Below the pieces are notes generated by a model that worked only from the letters and a program-made list of their open reading frames with translations, made no database searches and was not told where the DNA came from. A stretch of DNA of 59,207 nt, taken from the NCBI GenBank assembly GCA_003162245.1, contig PMMM01000252.1, positions 1-59,207 of the forward strand. Direction: 5' to 3'. Both the position numbers and the translations under genes were made by a program. This DNA comes from Phycisphaerales bacterium. GTDB lineage: Bacteria; Planctomycetota; Phycisphaerae; UBA1845; Fen-1342. This document shows positions 36,100 through 44,518 of the stretch, piece by piece (positions within the stretch are counted from its first letter, which is position 1; every line of letters starts with the position of its first letter).

Positions 36100-37634
36100 A
36101 CGCGCTTCCTCCCCAGCCGCTTCTTCACCGCGTACTCCCGCCGCAGACGTTCGTGCGTGCTGCGGATCAGCTCCTGCGCCTGCCCCACGTGCTCGGCCGT
36201 CGTCCGCAGGTTGCCGATCGCCAGCCGCAGCACATACCGCCCGCGCAGCTTTGTGTGCGACAGAAACACCGGCCCGGCCGCGTTGATTTCCGCCAGCAGA
36301 CGCTCGTTGAACCGGTCCTGCTCCTCGGGCGACAGGTCCGGCACCGCGCGAAAACAGACCGTGCTGAACGGAACCGGCGCCACCAACTCCAACCCCGCCT
36401 GCGTTTCAATCCACGCGGCGAACTGCCGCGCCAGCTCGCAATGGTAGCGAATGCGTTCCTGGAGCCCCCGCACGCCGAAGGCCCGGATCACCATCCACAG
36501 CTTCAGGGCGCGGAATCGTCGCCCGAGCTGTACGCCGTAGTCCATGAGGTTGGTGACGCCGGTTTCGGTGGTGGTCAGATAGTCGGGAATGACTGAGAAC
36601 GCGCGGCGCAGCACTTCCGGCTCGCGCACGAACAACACCGAGCAATCCATCGGCACGAACAGCCACTTGTGCGGGTTGGTGACGATGGAGTCGGCCAACT
36701 CCAGTCCTGCCATCTGGCCGCGAAACTCGGGGCAGATGGCGGCGGCGAGTGCGTAGGCGCCGTCGACGTGGAGCCAGAGGTTCTCGCGGCGGGCGATCAC
36801 GGCGATTTCGCGCACGGGGTCGACGGAGGTCGTGGAGGTTGTGCCGACGGTAGCGACGATCGCGACGGGGCGCCGGCCGGCGGCATTGTCCGCCGCGAGC
36901 GCGGCTTCGAGCGCGTCCACCTTCATGCGGTATTGGGCGTCCGATTCGATGCGGCGCAAGTTCTCCAGACCGAATCCGAGGGTGATCGCGGCCTTATCGA
37001 CCGACGAGTGCGCCTGATCGCTGCAATACACCGTCAGCGGCGGCAGGTCGGGGCGCCCGGCCATCCCGCGCCGGCGAATGTCGAGGCCGGTGGCCCGCTC
37101 GCGTGCCGCTGCGATAGCAAGCAGCGTACTCATCGACGCCGTGTCGTTGATGTGCCCGCGGAATGCCAGCGGCAGGCCCAGCATCTGCCGGTACCAATCG
37201 CAGACGTGCTCTTCCAGCTCGGTCTGCGCGGGGCCGGTTCGCCACAGCATCGCGTTGACGTTGAGAGCTGCGGCCAGCGCCTCCCCGAGAATCCCAGGTC
37301 CGGAACCGGTCACGGCGAAGTACGCCATGAACCCGGGGTGATTCCAGTGCGTGGTGTGCGGCTCGATGAGTCGCCGGTAGTCATCGAGGACGCGTTCCAC
37401 CGGCTCGCCCACGTCAGGCGGCGCTGCGGGGAGCTGCCGGCGAAGGTCGCCTGGACGCACCTTCGGCGTCACCGGGTATTGTTGCACGTTCTCGACGTAG
37501 TCTGCGACGAGATCCGCAACCCGGTGCATCGCGGGCCGGAATTCTGCGGCAGGCATGTCGCCGGGGGTGGCCGCGGCCGGTTTCGCACGCGACTTGCTGC
37601 CGACCCGGGACTGAGTTTTGCGTTTGGGGGGCAT
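36096..37634 (-). CDS. Group II pyridoxal-phosphate decarboxylase (aromatic/glutamate type)
   Basis: The 512-residue protein belongs to the PLP-dependent decarboxylases of aromatic amino acids and glutamate. Blocks include THWNHPGFMAYFAVTGS near residue 100 (family HPxFxGY-type), the PLP Asp in LHVDGAYALAAAI, and the PLP-binding Lys in TNPHKWLFVPMDCSVLF. The PIDYLTT-type segment is SVIPDYLTTTET. The N-terminal 30 residues are Lys/Arg-rich (PPKRKTQSRVGSKSRAKP) and absent in most relatives. ATG 37634 has no clear Shine-Dalgarno; longer in-frame starts up to 37730 are possible. The stop overlaps the TTG start of the GH65 gene. Substrate is unclear: tyrosine, tryptophan, DOPA and glutamate are all possible. 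Confidence 0.88.
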   Translation of the reverse strand: MPPKRKTQSRVGSKSRAKPAAATPGDMPAAEFRPAMHRVADLVADYVENVQQYPVTPKVRPGDLRRQLPAAPPDVGEPVERVLDDYRRLIEPHTTHWNHPGFMAYFAVTGSGPGILGEALAAALNVNAMLWRTGPAQTELEEHVCDWYRQMLGLPLAFRGHINDTASMSTLLAIAAARERATGLDIRRRGMAGRPDLPPLTVYCSDQAHSSVDKAAITLGFGLENLRRIESDAQYRMKVDALEAALAADNAAGRRPVAIVATVGTTSTTSVDPVREIAVIARRENLWLHVDGAYALAAAICPEFRGQMAGLELADSIVTNPHKWLFVPMDCSVLFVREPEVLRRAFSVIPDYLTTTETGVTNLMDYGVQLGRRFRALKLWMVIRAFGVRGLQERIRYHCELARQFAAWIETQAGLELVAPVPFSTVCFRAVPDLSPEEQDRFNERLLAEINAAGPVFLSHTKLRGRYVLRLAIGNLRTTAEHVGQAQELIRSTHERLRREYAVKKRLGRKRV

Positions 37635-37801
37635 TGCTCGGTTTCGCTGTCGAATCGCGGTTGCCACGACCGGCGTCCACCGGGGACGCGCAGGTGCGTA
37701 ATTATCGCGCCCGCTGGAGCTTGCGTCCACCGGGTGCGGCGGCGCGGCGGTTCGAGAGAGCTGCCGGCAATGCCGATAAAGGATGATGAGCAGAATGTGT
37801 A

Positions 37802-39451
37802 ATGAGTGATCAGCTCAAGCCAGAGGCACCGCCGGCGGCTGATCCCGCTGCGGCGCAGTCCGGCCCCGGGCTCAGGGAGGCATTCTCCGCCCGGCTGTCG
37901 GCCATCTCGGGGCGCGCGGAGGAAATCTGCGCCGAATTGGAGCAGCTTCGGAGCGCAGTCGAGGCCGAGGCCGACACGCTGCACCGCCGCCAGACCGACC
38001 TCGCTCAGCTCGCGGCCCAGACGGCCGAGCGCGAAGGCACGCTCCACGAGCAGACCGCTGCGTTTGACCGGCTCGAAAGCCAACTCGCCGAGCGCGAGGA
38101 GAAGCTGAAGGCCCGGACGCACGCGTTGAAGCAGCGACGGGCGGAATTCGACCGGGACGAAAAGGAGTTGAAGGACCAGGAAGGCCGGCTCAAGAAACGG
38201 CAGGAAGAGCAGGAAAAGTGGACAAAGACCCTCGGGGACCAGGAGGTAGAGCTGGAGCGCCGCCGGGCGACGCTGGAGGCCAGGGGCGGCGAGGTGCAGC
38301 AACACGGGGCGGCTCTGGCGCGCGATGAGCAGAAGCTGCACGAGCGCGAGGGCCCGTTCGCTGCGCGGGCACAGGAGTTTGAGCAGAGTCGCGAGGCGCT
38401 CGCTCGGGAGCAGGCGGACCTCGACGAGCGGGAGGCGGGCCTCGCCACGCGTTCGCAGGCGCTCGAGCAGCGACGTGCCGCGTTGGCGGAGGAGGACAAG
38501 CAGCTTCAGGAGCGCGAGGCCGCACTCGCCGGACGAGCCCGCAGCCTGCAGCAACGCCGGGAGGAGCTGGTGCGGGGCGAGGCGGAGGCCGCGAGCGTGG
38601 AAACTCTGGGCGACAAGCCGGCGGCCCAGACCGAGCGACGCGGCAGCACTCTCGATCACGACGGACGCGTGCTGCACGAGCGGGAGAACGCGCTGGAGCA
38701 GCGGACGCGGCGACTTGAGGAATCGGCCGCCGCGCTCGAGGCCCGCCAGAAAGAGCTGGACGAGCGCCGTGCGGCCCTCGAGACCGGCGACCACGAGCTG
38801 CACGAGCGCGAGGCCAAACTCACCGCCACGGCTGAGGTCGTGACCCAGCGGGCGGCGCAGATTGGCGGCCAGGAGGAGGAACTGCGCCAACGGCAGGCGT
38901 CGCTTGGGGAGTTGCAACAAGAGTTAGACCGGCAGCGGCACGCGCTGGATGGCTTGGCGGCGGAACTTCTCGCCCGGCGGGGCCAGTTGGAAGCCGAGGC
39001 GGTACACGCCTCCCAGCCGCTGGTGGCTGAGCCGCCACGGGCGCCAGCGCCGGAGCGCCCGTCAGCCTCGAACGGTCAGCCGCCCACCACGGACCTCACT
39101 GAGAGTGGGACCGCTAACGGTGCGGCCACTCGGTCGCCGGGCGCGGTCACGGGCGGACCTGGCGCGACCGCAGCGGACACGCCCGACGTATCGCCGGAGG
39201 TCAGTCCGGGGCCGGCTGAGGCCGAGGGTCCCGGCGACGAGGGCAACGTGCCGCGAACGCGGGCGCCTGGGGCCGTTGACGAGTCGGCACTCACGCCTGA
39301 GCAGCGCCAGAAGCTGCGGGTGCTGCGTCGGATTACCGGCGGGAAGGTCAGTGACGCGGAGTTGCTCGCCCGCTTGGAGGGGGACGGCAGCGCCGCGCTT
39401 CGCAGCCCTGCCAGCGACAAGAAGAGAAAGAGTCGCTGGTGGCGGGGCTAG
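37802..39451 (+). CDS. Long coiled-coil protein with C-terminal helical domain
   Basis: A 549-residue cytoplasmic protein. Residues of about 40-400 are nearly continuous heptads dominated by Glu, Arg, Gln, Ala and Leu, with a recurring pattern of the type L-x2-R-E-x2-L-x2-R-x3-L-E-Q-R (for example LDEREAGLATRSQALEQRRA). There are no breaks except a short VETLGDKPAAQTERRGSTLD segment near 265-285. A disordered Pro/Ala/Gly/Thr linker (about 405-490) follows, then a small helical unit (LTPEQRQKLRVLRRITGG, KVSDAELLARLEGD) and a basic aromatic tail (KKRKSRWWRG). There is no signal peptide. A filament, spacer or nucleoid-associated role is possible. No known family is recognised. The gene is followed by a membrane-anchored PKD-like protein. 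Confidence 0.8.
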   Translation: MSDQLKPEAPPAADPAAAQSGPGLREAFSARLSAISGRAEEICAELEQLRSAVEAEADTLHRRQTDLAQLAAQTAEREGTLHEQTAAFDRLESQLAEREEKLKARTHALKQRRAEFDRDEKELKDQEGRLKKRQEEQEKWTKTLGDQEVELERRRATLEARGGEVQQHGAALARDEQKLHEREGPFAARAQEFEQSREALAREQADLDEREAGLATRSQALEQRRAALAEEDKQLQEREAALAGRARSLQQRREELVRGEAEAASVETLGDKPAAQTERRGSTLDHDGRVLHERENALEQRTRRLEESAAALEARQKELDERRAALETGDHELHEREAKLTATAEVVTQRAAQIGGQEEELRQRQASLGELQQELDRQRHALDGLAAELLARRGQLEAEAVHASQPLVAEPPRAPAPERPSASNGQPPTTDLTESGTANGAATRSPGAVTGGPGATAADTPDVSPEVSPGPAEAEGPGDEGNVPRTRAPGAVDESALTPEQRQKLRVLRRITGGKVSDAELLARLEGDGSAALRSPASDKKRKSRWWRG

Positions 39452-39549
39452 CGGATCTTATGGGTCGCCGAAAAATGCGCGGGTTTCCTCCTGTCGCGAG
39501 CGCAGCTTAACGATCTGTATTAGGGAGTCTCTTTCGGCCGCTCGTCGCC

Positions 39550-39568
39550 GGCAGGCGTGCCGCCTGCC
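39550..39568 (+). promoter_or_regulatory. Hairpin in the leader of the anchored PKD-like gene
   Basis: GGCAGGC and GCCTGCC pair perfectly around GTGCC, extended by one C-G pair outside, 26 bases before the GTG start at 39594. It could affect translation. Confidence 0.35.
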
Positions 39569-39593
39569 GTGCCTCGGCCCGGCGAGGACGTCC

Positions 39594-40610
39594 GTGCGCC
39601 CCGTGCTGTTCGTCGTGTGCTTCAGTGTCGGCATCACGCTGATGGTTTTCAGCGGGTACGTGCCCAGAACGGCGAGCGCGCGCACAGACTCCGCCACGAC
39701 CTTCGGAACGCCTCCCTCCGCGTCGCCGAACGCGGCCGTCAGTCGCTTCGTAAACCCGGACCGCACACAGTGGAGCGGTGCCAGCCGCAAGTCCGCGGCC
39801 GAGTACCCAGCACCGGCCGTTGACCCCGCCCAGAGTGCGGACGTAAGCGGTGAAGACCAGCGGTCAGCCGAAGCTTCGCCGGCTGCGGCGAAGGCCGCGG
39901 AGGCAGAGGAAATCCGCCAGAACGTCGCGACCGCTCTGGCGGGGTTGGACGCGCCGGCCGCGGACACGGCTGACACTTCCGAAGCGACGGCGCCGGAGCC
40001 GGCAGCGAACGCTGGTGCCGACCGTGTCGCGTGGAGCGGATGGGATGACATCGCGCTGGACGGCAGCCGCAGCACCGGCGAGGGGCTATCGTATTCATGG
40101 AGGCAGTTGAGCGGTCCGGCGGAACTCAAGATCAGCCGACCCAATCGGACGGTCGCGCGGGCCAGCGGTTTTCCGCTGGGTCCGGACATGACCTGGTCCC
40201 CGGCGCTATACGAGTTTGAACTGACGGTCACGGACAAATACGGACGACAGTCCGTCGGCACGCTGGGCTACGTGGTGCTGGCCGGGCCAGAGCTGACCGT
40301 TCGGCCCCCCGCACAACGCCGCTTCCAGTTGCGCGACAGCTACTTGCTCGGGCACTACGAGTCGTGGGCGACGGTCCCCGAAGGCGGGGTGGCGACATTC
40401 AAGGTGACCTCCCCCACCGGCCTGACCTTCACGAGAATCACCGGCGGACCCGCCGACATTACCGGCAACCTGGCGCGCAGGCACTACGAATATGAGATTG
40501 TGGTCCACCAGGAGCCCGGCGTCGCGCAGGCCTGGCTCGAGTTCCTCGTCGATACGGACGAGAAGATCCCCGGCGTCCTACAGCTCGGCGTTAATTGGGA
40601 AGGGCGGTAG
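39594..40610 (+). CDS. Membrane-anchored PKD-like protein
   Basis: A 338-residue protein starting at GTG 39594, supported by GAGG at 39584-39587 with a 6-base spacer. Residues 1-25 contain a membrane helix (VLFVVCFSVGITLMVFSGYV) that may act as anchor or uncleaved signal. About 100 residues of Ala/Glu/Pro/Ser-rich linker follow, then an Ig-like PKD domain (from VAWSGWDDIALDGSRSTG, with YSWRQLSG) and a second beta domain of about 120 residues. The gene ends 33 bases before a 47-codon membrane-protein gene. It may be displayed outside the cytoplasmic membrane. The preceding coiled-coil gene is in the same orientation, but nothing links them functionally beyond adjacency. Confidence 0.7.
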   Translation: MRPVLFVVCFSVGITLMVFSGYVPRTASARTDSATTFGTPPSASPNAAVSRFVNPDRTQWSGASRKSAAEYPAPAVDPAQSADVSGEDQRSAEASPAAAKAAEAEEIRQNVATALAGLDAPAADTADTSEATAPEPAANAGADRVAWSGWDDIALDGSRSTGEGLSYSWRQLSGPAELKISRPNRTVARASGFPLGPDMTWSPALYEFELTVTDKYGRQSVGTLGYVVLAGPELTVRPPAQRRFQLRDSYLLGHYESWATVPEGGVATFKVTSPTGLTFTRITGGPADITGNLARRHYEYEIVVHQEPGVAQAWLEFLVDTDEKIPGVLQLGVNWEGR

Positions 40611-40643
40611 CCGCGCCCCCCGCATCGTACAGGATACGACATC

Positions 40644-40787
40644 GTGAGCACGCTGCTTTGGTTTCTCGGCTTCGCCCTGATGATGGCGAGCTTCACGTTC
40701 CTGTTCGGCCGCAGCGAGGAACGCACGACTACTCCCCGCATCAGCATCGACCGCCGCTCGCCCGGGGCCCGCCGCGACCGGCGTTAG
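40644..40787 (+). CDS. 47-residue small membrane protein
   Basis: A short open frame from GTG 40644 to TAG 40787 with AGGAT 8 bases upstream. It encodes one membrane helix (TLLWFLGFALMMASFTFLF) and a basic, Thr/Arg-rich tail (RSEERTTTPRISIDRRSPG). Codon use matches the neighbours (strong G/C at third positions). Its position directly after the anchored PKD-like gene suggests co-transcription. Family and role are unknown. A short gene of this kind has a fair chance of being spurious, but the hydrophobic pattern and ribosome binding site support it. Confidence 0.5.
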   Translation: MSTLLWFLGFALMMASFTFLFGRSEERTTTPRISIDRRSPGARRDRR

Positions 40788-40807
40788 CCTCCCAAGTCCC
40801 GACCAAC

Positions 40808-40900
40808 CACAAAAACGCCAAGACACGAAGAGGAAGAAACAGCCGGTCAGTCAGACCGCCGCGCTTCTTCGGGTTTTCTTCGTGTTTTCTGGTTTTTGTG
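40808..40900. repeat. AT-rich imperfect inverted repeat (93 bases)
   Basis: CACAAAAACGCCAAGACACG...(40808-40831) is mirrored by the sequence at 40877-40900, 20 of 24 positions pairing, with a 45-base centre. The A-rich words (CACAAAAAC, ACACGAAGA) are unlike the surrounding GC-rich DNA, and similar words are familiar to me as dispersed repeats of many bacterial genomes. It lies between the small membrane protein and the stop of the M16 gene, so it could also terminate transcription. Confidence 0.55.
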
Positions 40901-40914
40901 CTGAAAGCTCCGGA

Positions 40915-43776
40915 TCAAGGTTTCGCGGGCGCGGGGGCTTTTGCATCGGCGCTGGGGGCTTCTTCCTTTGCCTCTGTTTTCGTAGGTGTTGCCAGGATGC
41001 GGAACACGCGCGCCGGGACGTTGTACTTCGCGAAGGTCTTCTGTACTTGCTCCGCCGTCAGCGCCTCGTATGCCTCCCGGATGTTCTTCAGGTCCGCCAG
41101 CTTCAGCTTGTGCAGATCGAGATGCTGGAGCCGGTCGAACCAGAACTGCGGCTCCTTCAACTGCACGTCCAGGTGGTTGGCGATCTGCTTCTTCGCGTTC
41201 TCCAGTTCCTCCGCGCTCGGCCCCGAGTCGGCCAGCGCCTTGAAGATGCCCTCCACCTCCTTGACGACGTCGTCGGCCCGCTCCGGCGCGCACGGCGCCC
41301 CGGTAATCAGCAGGCCCGAGTCGTCGTACACCTCGGCCGGCACGTTGTTGGCGCCGATCCCGTACACCAGGCCCAGTTCCTCGCGCACGCGCTTGACCAA
41401 TCGGCTGTCGAGCGTCATCGCCGCCGCATTCATCGCCCGCACGTCCGCGACGTCGCGAGCCTGCACGCTAATGAACCCGGTCAAGATCATGGCCTGCGGC
41501 GTCACGGTCTCGACGCCCACGCGACGCTCCAGCGGGCCGGCCTGGCGGTGCAGCTTGCGTAGCGGATCGAGATGCGACGCCTGACGCTCGCGCTTCGGCA
41601 ACGACCCGACGTACTTCGCGATCAGCGGCAGGGCGTCGTCGAGCTTGATCTCGCCCACCACCGCGACCTCGATCGGGGCCTTGCCGCGCAGCCGCTCCAG
41701 CCAGGCCTGCGCCCGCTCCCGCGACTGGGCCTCGATCTTCTTCGGGTTCATTACGGTCCGCCGCGGATCGCCCCCGCCGATCGCGTCGAGCAGCGACTCC
41801 ACGGCCTTGAACCGGGGCTCCTTGTCGTTCGTCTCGTAGCTTTCAAGCGACTGCTCGCGCCACTTCTTGAACGCCGTCTCCTCGATCTTGCCGTCGGTCA
41901 GCAGGGCGTAGGCGAGCTGCAAGCCGATCTCCAGATCGATGGGCGAGCCCTCAACCGTCACGGCAAACGCGTCGCCCTGGGCCGAGGCACCGACGCTGAT
42001 GTTCTTGCCCGTCATGATGTCCTGAACGTCGGTGGACCTCAGGCGGCTGGTCGCAGGCTGCGAGAACGCGAGCGACGCGACGATGCTGACGCCGGCGTTC
42101 TCCGCGGTCTCTTCGATCTCTCCGCCGGCGAGCGTGATGCTGACGAGGACCGTGTCCTTCTTGTAGTCCATGAAGCGGTGGTGCACGCGCACGCCGTTAT
42201 CGAGCCAAGCGCTGGTGATCCCGAGGTCGGCGTCGGTTTCCGACTCGACGACCTTGCCGGGCGCGGGTTCCTTCTCGAGCAGCGTCGTCGGGCGCTCCTC
42301 CCACGTCAGCGGCTCGGTCTTGCGGGCCTGCGCCGCTTTCGCGGCCGCCAGCACGTCGTCCTCGCTCGGCAGCTTCACGTCTTCCTTCTGCGGCATGGTC
42401 AGGACGTACGCGAACGTGCCGGGCTTGAAGTTGGCGGCGAAGGCGGTGTTGACCTCGGCGAGCGTGATCGTCGGCAGCACTTTGTTCAGTAGGTCGAACT
42501 CCTGCTGCGCCGACATGATCGGCTCCCGCTCGTTCACCTTCCCGCCCATCTCCAGAATCATGCCCTCGGCTTCCCGCGTGGGCTCCGTGCGGACGGCGCG
42601 CTCGGCATCGGCGAGCAACTCCTTGCGGGCGAGCTCCAACTCCTGCGGCAGCAGCCCGTGCTCGCGTGCGCGGTTCACCTCGACGACCACCTCCGCGAGC
42701 ATCTTCTCCCAGTCCTTGGGCTCGCCGAGCGCCGAAGTGTCGATCAGGAGTCCCTGGTTGAACAGGCCGATGGTGGCCGTGGCGGCCTGCCGGTAGCTCG
42801 CCTCGCCCTTCTTCACGCGCTCGGCGAAGCGGCGGGCCATGATCCAGTTCCCGACGTGTTCGACCAGGTCCACCCGGGCCTGTTCCAGGGTCGTCGTCGG
42901 CGGACGGCCTGGGAGCAGGTTGTACACGTCGACGTCGCCGGTCGCGTAATCCGGGTCGGACAGGACGATCGCCCGCTCCGCCGTGAACGGCTTGAACTCC
43001 GGGCCCTTGTCCGGCTGGGCCTCGGTGGCCGGCTTGTACTGGCTGAACCACTTCTCGATCACCGGCAGGTAGTCGTCGAGCGCCCCGTCGCCGACGACCA
43101 TCAATGTGACGCGGTCCGGGCGGTACCAGGTGCGGTAGTAACTTTCGAACTCCGCGCGCGGCGCCTTCTCGATCACCTCGCGGGTGCCGATCGGAATACG
43201 CTTGCTGAGGCGCATTCCCGCGAACAAGCGCTCGAACAGCTTGTCCCGAATACGCTGCTGGGCGCTCATGCCAGCCCGTAGCTCCGCCGCGATTACGCCG
43301 CGCTCCTTGTCGAGCTCATCGGTGAGGAGCAATTGGCGGAAGGCGTAGTCGCTCAAGACCTTCAGCCCGCTCTCCACGGTCTCGACCTTGGGGTTGGGCA
43401 GGAACAGCATGTAGACCGTCTGGTCGAAGCTCGTGAACGCGTTCAGGTCCGGCCCGAACTCCATCCCGATGCTCTCGAAATACGGAATCAGCTCGCCGGG
43501 CTTGAAGTTTTCCGTGCCATTGAAGGCCATGTGCTCGAGAAAGTGCGCCAGCCCGCGCTGCTCCTCCGTCTCGTTCAGCGAGCCGGTCGAGACGTGGACC
43601 AGCAGCGCCATCTTCTGCGGCGGGTTTTCGTGATGGCGGAACATCCACTTCACGCCGTTGGCCAGTGTCCCGGTTTTGATGCGTTCGTCGGTGGGCAGCT
43701 TCTCGGCCGCGGGCGTTGGGACTGCGAGTGCGACGAGTGCCAGGAGCGGGATCGTTCTGAGGGCGAGCTTTTTCAT
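40915..43776 (-). CDS. M16-family zinc metallopeptidase (pitrilysin/insulinase type)
   Basis: A 953-residue secreted peptidase with signal peptide (LALRTIPLLALVALAVPTPAA). The zinc motif HxxEH is H78-F-L-E-H82 (AHFLEHMAFNGTENF), and the downstream third ligand lies in LDKERGVIAAELR. The two M16 halves of about 420 residues are present: an active N-terminal half and a C-terminal half with GLVYGIGANN and the LxxLR-type core but no zinc motif, as in the family. The active and inactive domains together enclose unfolded peptides. Ala/Pro/Lys-rich sequence ends the protein. I prefer ATG 43776 (AGGA about 9 bases upstream) to the start at 43803. It probably degrades peptides in the periplasm. Confidence 0.9.
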   Translation of the reverse strand: MKKLALRTIPLLALVALAVPTPAAEKLPTDERIKTGTLANGVKWMFRHHENPPQKMALLVHVSTGSLNETEEQRGLAHFLEHMAFNGTENFKPGELIPYFESIGMEFGPDLNAFTSFDQTVYMLFLPNPKVETVESGLKVLSDYAFRQLLLTDELDKERGVIAAELRAGMSAQQRIRDKLFERLFAGMRLSKRIPIGTREVIEKAPRAEFESYYRTWYRPDRVTLMVVGDGALDDYLPVIEKWFSQYKPATEAQPDKGPEFKPFTAERAIVLSDPDYATGDVDVYNLLPGRPPTTTLEQARVDLVEHVGNWIMARRFAERVKKGEASYRQAATATIGLFNQGLLIDTSALGEPKDWEKMLAEVVVEVNRAREHGLLPQELELARKELLADAERAVRTEPTREAEGMILEMGGKVNEREPIMSAQQEFDLLNKVLPTITLAEVNTAFAANFKPGTFAYVLTMPQKEDVKLPSEDDVLAAAKAAQARKTEPLTWEERPTTLLEKEPAPGKVVESETDADLGITSAWLDNGVRVHHRFMDYKKDTVLVSITLAGGEIEETAENAGVSIVASLAFSQPATSRLRSTDVQDIMTGKNISVGASAQGDAFAVTVEGSPIDLEIGLQLAYALLTDGKIEETAFKKWREQSLESYETNDKEPRFKAVESLLDAIGGGDPRRTVMNPKKIEAQSRERAQAWLERLRGKAPIEVAVVGEIKLDDALPLIAKYVGSLPKRERQASHLDPLRKLHRQAGPLERRVGVETVTPQAMILTGFISVQARDVADVRAMNAAAMTLDSRLVKRVREELGLVYGIGANNVPAEVYDDSGLLITGAPCAPERADDVVKEVEGIFKALADSGPSAEELENAKKQIANHLDVQLKEPQFWFDRLQHLDLHKLKLADLKNIREAYEALTAEQVQKTFAKYNVPARVFRILATPTKTEAKEEAPSADAKAPAPAKP

Positions 43777-44042
43777 GGTGTCATTCCTGTTTGGCTGTAG
43801 CACGGAGGACGGCCCTACGCCGGGAAAGCGTGGAAGTATATCGCGGCGGATGTCCGTCGAGTGGGTCCGCCGTCACAAATCGCGGTCGGGCGCCCGAGGC
43901 ACGCCAGCGACCCGGTTACGGTCGGCGTCGGCACACGCGCGTGGCGGCCGCCGCTAACGCACAGAGCAAGTTTGGTGGCACGAACGACGAGTCAGGCGCG
44001 GCCGGCCCGCAGGGCGCTTGCTCAGATTATCGGACTGCCAAT

Positions 44043-44165
44043 TTAGCCGTCGCAGCGCAGGCAAACTTCTTCTTCCGGGCTCAGCGCCATAAAGCCTTTG
44101 TTCGCCGCCAGTAACTTCTCGCGTGTGCCACCAGGCGTTCCGTCGTCACATGCCGGCAACGACAT
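44043..44165 (-). CDS. Possible 40-residue protein with CxxC
   Basis: From ATG 44165 to TAA 44043 on the minus strand: 40 codons with a plausible sequence (TREKLLAANKGFMALSPEEEV followed by CLRCDG). The composition looks protein-like, but there is no Shine-Dalgarno and the frame stays open further upstream, so it may be chance or the remnant of a gene. Confidence 0.22.
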   Translation of the reverse strand: MSLPACDDGTPGGTREKLLAANKGFMALSPEEEVCLRCDG

Positions 44166-44214
44166 TTTTCTGGACCGGCACGCATACCGCGTCCTATGCT
44201 TAGTCGTGGTCCAG

Positions 44215-44306
44215 ACTTCACGGCCTCTTATAGGGAGCCAAGGGGCGCGACCGAAGTAAGGGACACACGGGTGTTGAGGGCCGACGACGGTCGGCCCTCT
44301 CTTTTT
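44215..44306 (+). ncRNA. Candidate small RNA 1, ending in a perfect intrinsic terminator
   Basis: A plus-strand transcript is implied by the terminator at 44276-44306, since no plus-strand gene lies upstream. The segment before it holds a small hairpin (ACAC-ACGG-GTGT, near 44263-44274) and the word AGGGACAC also found in candidate RNA 2. A 7-bp inverted repeat (CTGGACC 44170-44176, GGTCCAG 44208-44214) lies just upstream. The 5' end is a guess. Confidence 0.4.
44276..44306 (+). terminator. Intrinsic terminator 1
   Basis: GAGGGCCGAC and GTCGGCCCTC pair perfectly (10 bp) around GACG, followed by TCTTTTT. The T-tract is only on the plus-strand side. Confidence 0.85.
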
Positions 44307-44410
44307 GCGCCTCAAAGCTCTGCCACGTCTGGCGCCGCGCCGCCCCCAGTAACGCGCCTCAAAGTTCTGCGCCTCAGAGTTTCGCTGCCCCTGGCGCCGC
44401 GCAGCCCCCC
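44307..44410. repeat. Degenerate tandem repeat, two units
   Basis: GCGCCTCAAAG(C/T)TCTG occurs at 44307 and again at 44355, each followed by CTGGCGCCGCGC and a C-run (44329 and 44391). A third partial copy (GCGCCTCAGAGTTTC) lies inside the second unit. Confidence 0.5.
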
Positions 44411-44482
44411 GAAACGCCCTCCAGCCCCGTGTTTCCGCAATTAAATGCCGATGCGCCGATTTATGCGGTTTTTTTGTGGACC

Positions 44483-44512
44483 CGAGTGGAAATCGGCTCG
44501 ACATGGAGCCTA
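44483..44512 (+). promoter_or_regulatory. Promoter-like box pair before candidate RNA 2
   Basis: CGAGTGGAAATC (44483-44494), 13 bases, then GCCTA (44508-44512). The same pair at the same spacing stands before candidate RNA 3. Read as GGAAA-N16-CCTA it has the geometry of an ECF-sigma promoter and predicts a start near 44519-44521. Confidence 0.4.
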
Positions 44513-44518
44513 GAAATT

